From: Arthrobacter sp. DWC3
GTDB lineage: Bacteria > Actinomycetota > Actinomycetes > Actinomycetales > Micrococcaceae
DNA length: 64,000 nt
Direction: 5' to 3'
Assembly: GCF_002929375.1 (NCBI RefSeq)
Contig: NZ_PJIP01000002.1
Coordinates: forward strand, 329,470 to 393,469
A program made the position numbers and the translations under genes. Numbering within the stretch: the first letter of the stretch is position 1; each line of letters begins with the position of its first letter. The notes below the pieces were generated by a model, which was not told the DNA's origin, made no database searches, and was given only the letters and a program-made list of their open reading frames with translations. Of the stretch, positions 27,601 to 33,966 are shown one piece after another.

Positions 27601-28847
27601 TCCAAGGGGGTGCCGGGTACATCGCTAACCGTTTGTCGCGCCTCAGGCGCGAACCACACGAGATCGACAGTGCCTGCGATACCCAGCAGGTCCGTTACGC
27701 CGCGGCTGATAACGGTCCAACTCGTCAAATTGGTGGTTTCCCGGTCCTTCTGTGCGGAGTACCAGTCGCGCACTTCAAGGCGAGGGCCCGCGGGTGTTGA
27801 CCGCACCCAGACCCGGTGAGGCGATAACGCTCGGTGAAAAAGATGGCGGTTGTGGGCGAACCGGAGAATATCTCCGAGCTGCTCAACCATCGCAACGCGT
27901 TGGTCGAGCGGGAGCTCAGCTCCTTCGTCGGCGAGGAAGGCATCCAGCGGGCGCTCATTTTCCTGGTACTCAAAAACAAGCGCGGGCCCGTCGTCCGTTA
28001 CCAGGAATTGTTGCGGTACTGCGATTCCCTCGTGGCGGATGCCCCAAGTGAGCTGGTACTCACGCTGGGCGAGCTGCTCAATCCGCTTGCGCTCAGTCGC
28101 TGCGGCCTTGGGAGGTACGTCGTACAGTCGAAGTCGCTGCGTGATCTTGGGGAGATTGGGGTGCCTTACGACGACGTCCTGCCAATCAACACCCTCAGCA
28201 ACTGGATCGGAGTCGGCGACCGCGTAGTCGCCTACCATCCGCGTTTTGGGCGTCGGCCGGAAGTCCGCCTTCTCGCACAGGCGTCGCACAAACTGGGCAC
28301 GCTGCGGGTCGATTCGGTCCCTCGGGTCCGCCGGCGGGGTGGTGAGGAACTCGCTCAGCCGTTGCAAGGGCGGCTTCGAAGTGACGTTGTACTTATCGAG
28401 CTTGAGGACACCCGCACGACCAGAATCATCCACCTCAAACGACGATCCTTGGCCATGCAGCACGACAAGGGCGTTAATCCAAGGGACCGCCTGCCCTACG
28501 TGTTGACTCGGAGCGTGGGTCTTGAGAAGAGAGGCGAGGCGCTTTCCCTTCCTGTCAGTGACGAGGAACGGGTTCGGGTGGGTTTTACCTGGTTGGTACC
28601 AGCGCTGGGAGTCGCCGGTTATCTTCCCGTGCCACCCCTTGAGTTCCACGCAGAAGAAGCCCACTGGCGTAAGGAGCAAGACGTCCACTTCGCCCGTCCG
28701 GTTGTTGCCATCGATGAAGGTCAAATTGACCCATGCAGTCGTACGACCGTCGTCGGGCAGGACATCACGGAAGACCTCGAGTGCAGCCGCCTCCTCTGGC
28801 GTCGCAGCCGGGCCCATCACCTTCCAGTGGGGTGAATCAGCCTTCAT
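24678..28847 (-). CDS. pglW: BREX-2 NERD/serine-threonine kinase protein PglW
   Basis: A 1389-residue protein. ATG 28847 is chosen (MKADSPHWKVMGPAATP) with AGGA close upstream; longer frames exist but lack a better start. The N-terminal NERD domain is GEVDVLLLTPVGFFCVELKG (about 52-71). Two kinase-like domains follow. The first ends HRALSPHRVWV, lacking the catalytic Asp of HRD, so it is probably a pseudokinase. The second has a glycine loop GRRGEGSSGVALG, EVILKIARDG, GVFHRDIKPANLGI and LTLFDFSLARE, with DFS in place of DFG. A helix-hairpin-helix-like GIVTVADILGVHPVKINGIRGLG and a long helical C terminus complete it. PglW is the kinase of the Pgl phage-growth-limitation system and begins this operon. 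Confidence 0.94.
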   Translation of the reverse strand: MKADSPHWKVMGPAATPEEAAALEVFRDVLPDDGRTTAWVNLTFIDGNNRTGEVDVLLLTPVGFFCVELKGWHGKITGDSQRWYQPGKTHPNPFLVTDRKGKRLASLLKTHAPSQHVGQAVPWINALVVLHGQGSSFEVDDSGRAGVLKLDKYNVTSKPPLQRLSEFLTTPPADPRDRIDPQRAQFVRRLCEKADFRPTPKTRMVGDYAVADSDPVAEGVDWQDVVVRHPNLPKITQRLRLYDVPPKAAATERKRIEQLAQREYQLTWGIRHEGIAVPQQFLVTDDGPALVFEYQENERPLDAFLADEGAELPLDQRVAMVEQLGDILRFAHNRHLFHRALSPHRVWVRSTPAGPRLEVRDWYSAQKDRETTNLTSWTVISRGVTDLLGIAGTVDLVWFAPEARQTVSDVPGTPLDIFGFGALAFLILTGKAPATTIAEVQEVQQREGRFDPRAVTAALPDALADVVAELTTVEEAARPASMEDALELVRLAWYEVRRPDNEAPPEEVTDPLDAQTGDMIGERFLVAGRRGEGSSGVALGVLDDETGEDKEVILKIARDGAAGRRIDLEAEVLEGLDHPRIVRLVEKLELGGRSVLLMTDAGKETLATRLVKEGQSTLEQLQRWGTDLLEAMTYLNDARGVFHRDIKPANLGIAPDPGSRKPHLTLFDFSLAREPLDNTASGTPGYVDPFLGVGRRTRYDGAAELWSVSATLFEMATGVLPWWSNGASAPANTSDRPVIEPTSFDPAVSAPLSELFKKALSPDVEERFANVEDLLHAWQRTFISLAHDDDARQKDDELASNVMLETLLEQSGLSAQALSALRRLDGIVTVADILGVHPVKINGIRGLGETYRKEIQARISQWRTALRPVEPAQGTEATLGVNRVVDNLLEMLPAGDRPIAHGLLGLVGDASWPTAADMAATFQTTRERVTSMLDDAVGKWSKDQPFLTARDELAKIIGDAGRVMTVPEAVGALLTLRGSTLDGTERLAYGTALVRAIVEFDARDTHPVFVLRRRAAKPNLLALSEQGGDAEDAIIPPADLLNDLASELGSKADDLIAGGVIAASTATTELRALVDELGSTDQWEVSDTRLLRLAAAASQTAAFSGFNELYPRSLPIKEALEHAMRGKPGRSISQMAVRRTLNARFPHLTAPVPSSDNLDALMRELYPELVNQDGLYAPKSTVLSRTGTMSTTQFTAIPAAEITRKLTESLGRHAALTLTVTPKRYVAATGALASRFDVGILDVADLVIRASKARIEKAGGIWRGLLGYDALDRDSKEWKSLLNVVQGAVEPIWSERLGAEGPLLLTNAGPLVRYGMTSLLATLLDTGTKRPAARWLLVAKPGDARAPMLEGRSVPLGPSGWIDLPRDLTQLVDGAAPQFERATLTGDSA

Positions 28848-29165
28848 AGATCCTACGACTCCAGTTTCGTGACTTTGATGTTGCTCCGAGCAAGGATGCT
28901 CCAAGAGCAGCTTAGTTCCGGCGATGATGCGTGCGCTGTTCACGACACGTCGTTGCAGAGGGACGCATTGAGCTGAGCGGTCACACAGCAAGAACCGGCA
29001 ACACGCGGTCGCGACACGGATGTAGGAGAGGGAAGCACGAGCGAACGCCCAACAGGTCCTGCAGAAACAGTTGAGCGTGGCGTGCTATTCGGTTTGTCCG
29101 CCCTAGCGATCGGTTTGGCTACCCATACGCGCCGAGAACAGGCATCGAACTACTAACCTAGACTC
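28848..29165. other. Divergent promoter region of pglW and the 29166 gene
   Basis: These 318 bases separate two divergently transcribed genes and hold no ORF of coding quality. They must contain the promoter of the whole BREX operon. I could not find a convincing -35/-10 pair by eye on the minus strand. On the plus side TAACCT (29154-29159) ends 6 bases before ATG 29166, so the small gene may have a very short leader. Confidence 0.5.
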
Positions 29166-29486
29166 ATGGATTCGCTGTTCGCCCTTGAGGCCGTCAATGA
29201 GGAGTCGCCCGCTCCTGCACCACAGCAGGAAGTGCGCGCTCGCGACGAGCAAGTTGCTCAGATCCGAGTCGAATTCGACCGTCTCGATATCGCTTCCCAG
29301 GACGCTCGCAAGGAAGCTGTCGAGGCTGCTTGCTTGCGCTCGGTCTCGTCTCTCCGAGAGCTGACAGCTGTCGAGGCCCGCCGCCTTCTCAAGCGGCTGA
29401 GGGAGCGGAAGCCCGAGTCCGGCGCAAAGGCTGCGGGTAGCGCTTGGGACAACCGTGACACGGACACCTGGATTGATAAGCTCTAG
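29166..29486 (+). CDS. Small helical protein divergent from pglW
   Basis: A 106-residue protein (MDSLFALEAVNEESPAPAPQ). A short disordered Pro/Glu-rich N terminus leads to EQVAQIRVEFDRLDIASQDARKE, AACLRSVSSLRELTAVEARRL and LLKRLRERK, three probable helices, then an acidic-to-aromatic tail WDNRDTDTWIDKL. The middle looks like a SAP or small helical nucleic-acid-binding domain of the kind that carries SQDAR...V...LREL.....R.L. Proteins of this type are known to me only as hypotheticals in actinobacteria. Being divergent from pglW, it could be a regulator or accessory part of the BREX locus, but this is inference. Confidence 0.6.
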   Translation: MDSLFALEAVNEESPAPAPQQEVRARDEQVAQIRVEFDRLDIASQDARKEAVEAACLRSVSSLRELTAVEARRLLKRLRERKPESGAKAAGSAWDNRDTDTWIDKL

Positions 29487-29564
29487 ACACAGCAAGCCTC
29501 GCCTAACCGGTGCGGATGTACGAGGCAAGTACACCTTACTACTGGGCACACTGCTTCAGCCTTC

Positions 29565-29942
29565 TCATTGATGATGGCCAGCTGGGGTCGAGCGAACACT
29601 ATTAGTACCTGGCTCCCGCGAGACATTGGGTGTCCACCGCCGCACGGGCTTTTGGTATTCAGGACGGCTCCGCGAGCCGGAACATGTCAAGTTCGCATAA
29701 TTCTTGTGCACGGGTAGAAGTCCTGATGACCGGATAAGCACAAGGACCTTTTTGCAGACGAGGCATTTCCCCTCGCTTGAGTTTATACGCTTAGAGCTGT
29801 GATCTTCGATGCGGCTACCGGAAAGTTGACACTCCCGGCCGTCCCGAGCGAGGTGATCAGGCACGATGAGTTCAAATTCAAATACAAGCTCTGCGCCACA
29901 CAGGCGACATGAGCGCTCAGGTCGAACTGTCTTTCCGGTCAT
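29565..29942 (-). CDS. Small protein with two zinc-ribbon-like repeats
   Basis: A 125-residue frame. Two similar halves can be aligned: CRLCGAELVFEFELIVPDHLA ... CQLSGSRI and CLVCKKVLVLIRSSGLLPVH ... CSGSR. Each has a CxxC knuckle, a V/LP.H segment and a later C(x)nGSR, so each could bind one zinc through Cys2-His-Cys. The C terminus (RPEYQKPVRRWTPNVSREPG) is polar. I do not recognise the family, though this pattern of a short zinc-binding repeat occurs in actinobacterial phage and island proteins. Its upstream start is not certain. Confidence 0.55.
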   Translation of the reverse strand: MTGKTVRPERSCRLCGAELVFEFELIVPDHLARDGRECQLSGSRIEDHSSKRINSSEGKCLVCKKVLVLIRSSGLLPVHKNYANLTCSGSRSRPEYQKPVRRWTPNVSREPGTNSVRSTPAGHHQ

Positions 29943-30129
29943 GTACTCATGCTTACAGGAACGGATTAGCTACAGGAGCAGGCCAAGCCAAGGGTTTGCT
30001 CAGCGTTTCCGATGGTGTTTGATGTCAGGACGCTGGCGTCATAGGTCTTGTCGGTAGTTCGTGGATGATGGCTCCGACTTACTTAATGGATAGCGCGAAA
30101 GCCTCTCTAGGCGCACCAAGTACTAACGC

Positions 30130-31914
30130 TCACTTTCCCTCATCCTTGACCGGAATGAGAGGGCGCAGGTATGCCCGTAACGCCGGATCGCACACGTAGA
30201 CGTAGGTTCCTCGTATGCCGCGCGTGAGTAGCACAGCGTAGATGTTGCGGATGAACCGTAGGAGATCTTCGTCCGTATACACCTTGCCCAGGAGGGAATT
30301 GTTCTCCTTACCCTTTTTGTCGAAGTACGAGGCGCGGTTGACGACGATCCTTCCTGCATCGGTGTCATAAGAAAGATCCGGTCCGATGATGACGCCCGCG
30401 TAATTGAGGTCGTACCCCTGCACGGTGTGGATCGAACCCACTTCCTCCAGCGACTTCGCGGAAGCGATCCAGTCCGTCTGCGTGCTGTTCCAACGGAAGC
30501 GACTACCGTCGATCTCGATGTCGTAGGCAGCCTTGTCCGTCTTCGAGTTCCATGGCCAGGCATAGCCGGCCACCAACCTCGAGAGGCCCACCTCGGAATC
30601 TCGGCGAAGGATCTCGTCACCCATGTGCGCGATGTCGTCGAACAAGCGGAAGTCATAATCGCCGAATGTCTCCGCCGGGACTTGTTCCTCCACAGCACCC
30701 GAGGGCGCGAGGATTCTTCTGACGTACGCGACGTAGTCCAACCCGGCCCGCACACGCATCTGTGACACGAGCGGATAGTGACGGTCCGCGCCCTTGGCCT
30801 CGGCGACGAGGACTTGAAGAACTTCCGGCGGCAAATCCGCCGGGCGAACGCTCTGGGCCGCGTCGAGGAGCAGAATCTGGTTCGCACTCTTCGCACGAAT
30901 CCAATCAAGTTGGGTCTTGCTTGGGTCGTCCTGCCCGAAAAGCTTCTCGTTAATTTCGCGGAACTTCGTGTTCTGAGCTGCTGATGCCTGGTTTGCCCGC
31001 TGGTTGAGGCGATGTGACTCGTCGACGACAAGAAGATCGAACTGTTCGTCGGCAATACCGACATCAAACGCGGTCATCACCATGTCCGGGCTCAGTCCAG
31101 GGGTCTTTTTGAAGACCCTCTTTATCGACTCGCGCAGAGACTGTTGGGGGACAACGACACCAGTGCGCAAACCAGCCGCAAGGGCGAAATGGCCGTCATC
31201 AAAGAACTCGGAGAACATCAAATCGCTATCGACTTCCTCGGCTGACGCTCCGGCTCGGATGTCGGCTATCAACTTGAGCAAGTAGATCCCGACGACGGTC
31301 TTACCTGTCCCTGGATCTCCCTGGACGACGATCGTTCCCCGCCTTCCGGTTCTCAGGTCCTCGAACACGTCTTCGAGGATGCCCTCGACGGCGATGGCCT
31401 GATCTTGGGTCAGCTCCTTGAAGGGCGACAGCTTGAAAAGATCGCTGTTCTCGATCTCCGGAATGCTTCGGGTGAATACTCCCTCGCCCCGAAGGCGCTC
31501 GAAGATCTCGCTGAAGCTCTCCCTGTACAGTTCGCGATCGTAATAGTCAGCGTCGACTATGCCGCCGTTCCGGTTGAGGACCTGACAGGCGCCGTCGCCT
31601 GCAAGCATCCGGATCAGGTACGACTCGAGATCCAGGCACACCGACTTGTTGAACGTCGCGTCGACCACCACGTGTACATTCCGCAGATGCTTCTTGTCCG
31701 CCGAAACGAGGTGCTGGCGTATACGCGCTTCCGCGTTGCGGGACTCCCCCACATACACGTCCTTAAGACCCTTGTTCGTGGCGCCGGACGTTGAGCTGTC
31801 CGCATTGTCCAGTACGTAGACGATGGGCCAATTGGTGTTGCGGTGGTCCAGTGCAGCCCAATCAGTGATCTCGACATTATTGAAACCAACCCAATGAATA
31901 TCAGAGGGCGTCAT
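30130..31914 (-). CDS. GIY-YIG nuclease fused to DUF2075 helicase
   Basis: A 594-residue protein from ATG 31914. The N-terminal domain has the GIY-YIG pattern: IVYVLDNADS (31-40) and KDVYVGESRN (51-60), then ARIRQHL and a glutamate E98 in CLDLESYLIRML. After a linker comes the DUF2075 (Schlafen-like AAA) helicase: Walker A GDPGTGKT (199-206) in TIVVQGDPGTGKTVVGIYLL, Walker B FDLLVVDESHRLNQ, ILLLDAAQSVRPADLP (motif III), VGSIHTVQGYDLNYAGVIIG (motif V) and NIYAVLLTRGIRGTYVYVCD (motif VI). DUF2075 proteins are frequent in defence islands, and the fused nuclease suggests it cleaves the nucleic acid it tracks. The gene overlaps the MazG-like gene by 14 bases, so the pair forms an operon. Confidence 0.88.
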   Translation of the reverse strand: MTPSDIHWVGFNNVEITDWAALDHRNTNWPIVYVLDNADSSTSGATNKGLKDVYVGESRNAEARIRQHLVSADKKHLRNVHVVVDATFNKSVCLDLESYLIRMLAGDGACQVLNRNGGIVDADYYDRELYRESFSEIFERLRGEGVFTRSIPEIENSDLFKLSPFKELTQDQAIAVEGILEDVFEDLRTGRRGTIVVQGDPGTGKTVVGIYLLKLIADIRAGASAEEVDSDLMFSEFFDDGHFALAAGLRTGVVVPQQSLRESIKRVFKKTPGLSPDMVMTAFDVGIADEQFDLLVVDESHRLNQRANQASAAQNTKFREINEKLFGQDDPSKTQLDWIRAKSANQILLLDAAQSVRPADLPPEVLQVLVAEAKGADRHYPLVSQMRVRAGLDYVAYVRRILAPSGAVEEQVPAETFGDYDFRLFDDIAHMGDEILRRDSEVGLSRLVAGYAWPWNSKTDKAAYDIEIDGSRFRWNSTQTDWIASAKSLEEVGSIHTVQGYDLNYAGVIIGPDLSYDTDAGRIVVNRASYFDKKGKENNSLLGKVYTDEDLLRFIRNIYAVLLTRGIRGTYVYVCDPALRAYLRPLIPVKDEGK

Positions 31915-32221
31915 ACTTCGCGCTCCGCCCGCGCGCCTTCTCGATCGGGTATTTCTCCCGCGTCTTCAGCAGCTTCTCGAGCACGATGGCATCCGGCTCG
32001 ACGCCCAACCGATCGGCCAGCAGCATGCAGTAGGTGAGCACGTCGGCCAACTCTTCCTGCACGCGCGCGGCGTCCGCCTCTTCGCTCCACTGGAAGCACT
32101 CGAGCAGTTCTCCGGCCTCGATAGCGATGCTCTTTGCGAGATTCTCCGGCGTGTGGAATTGCGCCCAGTCGCGCTCCGCTACGAACGCTGCGAGCTCGGC
32201 TTTCAGGGACGATTCGAACAT
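31901..32221 (-). CDS. MazG-like nucleotide pyrophosphohydrolase
   Basis: A 106-residue all-alpha NTP pyrophosphatase. The signature is EAGELLECFQW (E35, E38) followed by EELADVLTYCMLLADRLG (E57, D60), the metal-binding ExxE...ExxD residues. Such enzymes hydrolyse dCTP or other nucleotides to the monophosphate. The start ATG 32221 (MFESSLKAELAAFV) gives the usual length. The frame stays open upstream to 32509, encoding an extra stretch with four Cys residues (LCPSF, IPCEY, RCHST, LCYLDK), but this lacks a good start and overlaps a hairpin. It overlaps the GIY-YIG/DUF2075 helicase gene by 14 bases. In that context it may deplete or edit nucleotide pools during infection. Confidence 0.85.
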   Translation of the reverse strand: MFESSLKAELAAFVAERDWAQFHTPENLAKSIAIEAGELLECFQWSEEADAARVQEELADVLTYCMLLADRLGVEPDAIVLEKLLKTREKYPIEKARGRSAKYDAL

Positions 32222-32757
32222 CTTGTCAAGGTAGCAGAGAGCGGGGCGACCTCTCGGGGTCGGACGTCGCCCCGTAATGGACGGGGCGCCCGGACCCCGA
32301 TCGGCACGAAGCTGTGTTGAATGGCATCGACCGTCGTTGCCTAGGTACTCGCACGGGATGTTGACGAACGACGGACACAGCGAGTGGCCGTCCGGGCCGT
32401 CATCCGATGGATGCCACGGGGATGCCATCGAAGCTAGATGTCGTAGGTAGTCGGCAAATGGAACTGGCGCTACGGTACTCTGAGCGATGGCTTCCAGCCG
32501 CTGGTCCAACGGCTACAGCGATCTGACTTCTGCGACCACCCCCGTCGAGGCGCCTCACGGAGGCCGTTGGCAGCTTTTCGAGGAAGTCATGAGGGAGTCG
32601 CTTCCAGGCTGATTTTGTCGACAACTGGCACATCCCCGCACACGCCAAGGAACGAACAGTGCTTCCGTGCGCACAGCGCGGCGAATCATGAAATCGCGAG
32701 CGAACCCTACGATGGCATAAACCCGTCTCCCTCCGCAGAAGCGAACTTGCATTCAAT
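32222..32757. other. Divergent intergenic region
   Basis: 536 bases between the MazG-like gene and the plus-strand three-gene module, expected to hold both promoters. It contains the hairpin at 32243-32273 and, in line with mazG, a possible N-terminal extension. No separate gene has convincing coding character. The 120 bases before 32758 are less GC-rich, but no clear -35/-10 pair was found. Confidence 0.4.
32243..32273. other. GC-rich hairpin upstream of the mazG-like gene
   Basis: GGGGCGAC pairs with GTCGCCCC across a 15-base loop. It lies 22 bases upstream of the mazG start on the minus strand, so in a leader RNA it could fold over or near the ribosome-binding site. It could also be an operator. 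Confidence 0.4.
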
Positions 32758-33966
32758 ATGACCTCCCACATCTCCTGGCTCGACGCATCAACCGAAGAAA
32801 ATTTGAGGATGCGCGAGCTCGTAAAGCTCTTTGGCACGCCGGAAACCACCGATGACCTGGGCATGGGACAGCTGAGAGATGCCATCAGCAACAGCTTGTT
32901 CCCCGGCACGTCCGTACTGCACTTGGGCGCGCGCTACATGCTCCTCGTCCCCTGGGCCTACCTCACCGCGCATGAGAGCACCCGAGATCCCGACAACTTA
33001 AGAAAACGATCCGAGGAGTCCGAGCGGCAGCTGATCGGCCGCCTCAAAGAGCTCGGCGCGGAAAGCTACATCGGACGCGATGCGGGTCGGAACGTCATGC
33101 AGCTCCCATCAGCCGCCTATTGGACTGCGCTGCGCACTTACGGCATCGTCAGCCCGAATACCGACCGCTCCGCCGTCGCCCAACTCATGTGCGCAGACGC
33201 CACCGCGCCAGAAGATGGCGAAAACAGCTACTCGGTCTGGAATCAGACTCTCCCCAAGCCTCCTACCGGCTTTCCACAAACGGATGACCGCGGTCTCACG
33301 CTCTCGCACGAAGAAGCCCGTTGGCTCCAGGAACGCATCCTGACGACGTGCGCCGACACCATGCTGGCACACGTCGTCGGCTCCGATGTCAGCCTCACTC
33401 CGGGACTTTGGGCACCCTGGCTAGACCCGGTGTGCCGTGGCGCGGCAGGCGAACCTGCGCAGTGGCTCGAAGACGCGGAGGCCTTCTCTTTCGTCCACAA
33501 CGGCGCCACCATCCTTTACCAGCACCTGGTCGCCGAGCTCTCACAGAGCATTTTTACCGTCGGTGACGACACCCTGGAGCCCACTCAGGAACTACTCGCA
33601 ACGTGGGAGAACCAACGGGACAGCAAGCGCGAGCTCCTCGCCGGATGGGACGTCGACGACTTCATCGACCGCGCCAAAGCACTCAACCGCGGGATCAACA
33701 GCAACACCGCCGACTTCGCGCGGGCCATGGCCGAGGCCGCCATGAGCCCTGGCAAATTGATCGACAACCAAGACTTCCGTGAGGCCGTCGAAACCCGGGA
33801 GAAGCTGATGAAAAAGTCGAACTCGCGGTTTCGCAACGAACGCCGACTCCGTGCCTGGCAGCCACCCACCCGGGTCGGTGCCCTAACCTTCCGCTGGACG
33901 CAGGTACGCCGAAGCGTCCTGGACATCCACGCAGGACTCGCACTGGAAGGGCAGCCAAATGCTTGA
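32758..33966 (+). CDS. DUF6361-like protein, first gene of the PLD-helicase module
   Basis: A 402-residue soluble protein from ATG 32758 (MTSHISWLDASTEENLRMRE). Recognisable features of this type are SWLD near the start, ELGMGQLRDAIS-like helical text, FPGTSVLHLGARYMLLVPWAYL, then a mixed alpha/beta middle with PSAAYWTALRTYGI and LTLSHEEARWLQERIL, and a C-terminal RNERRLRAW...TFRWTQVRR. I associate the opening SWLD......R....LF with DUF6361, of unknown function. Its end overlaps the next gene by 8 bases. The constant partners (a PLD nuclease and a large helicase) suggest it is a specificity or scaffold subunit of a DNA-targeting defence complex. Confidence 0.7.
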   Translation: MTSHISWLDASTEENLRMRELVKLFGTPETTDDLGMGQLRDAISNSLFPGTSVLHLGARYMLLVPWAYLTAHESTRDPDNLRKRSEESERQLIGRLKELGAESYIGRDAGRNVMQLPSAAYWTALRTYGIVSPNTDRSAVAQLMCADATAPEDGENSYSVWNQTLPKPPTGFPQTDDRGLTLSHEEARWLQERILTTCADTMLAHVVGSDVSLTPGLWAPWLDPVCRGAAGEPAQWLEDAEAFSFVHNGATILYQHLVAELSQSIFTVGDDTLEPTQELLATWENQRDSKRELLAGWDVDDFIDRAKALNRGINSNTADFARAMAEAAMSPGKLIDNQDFREAVETREKLMKKSNSRFRNERRLRAWQPPTRVGALTFRWTQVRRSVLDIHAGLALEGQPNA

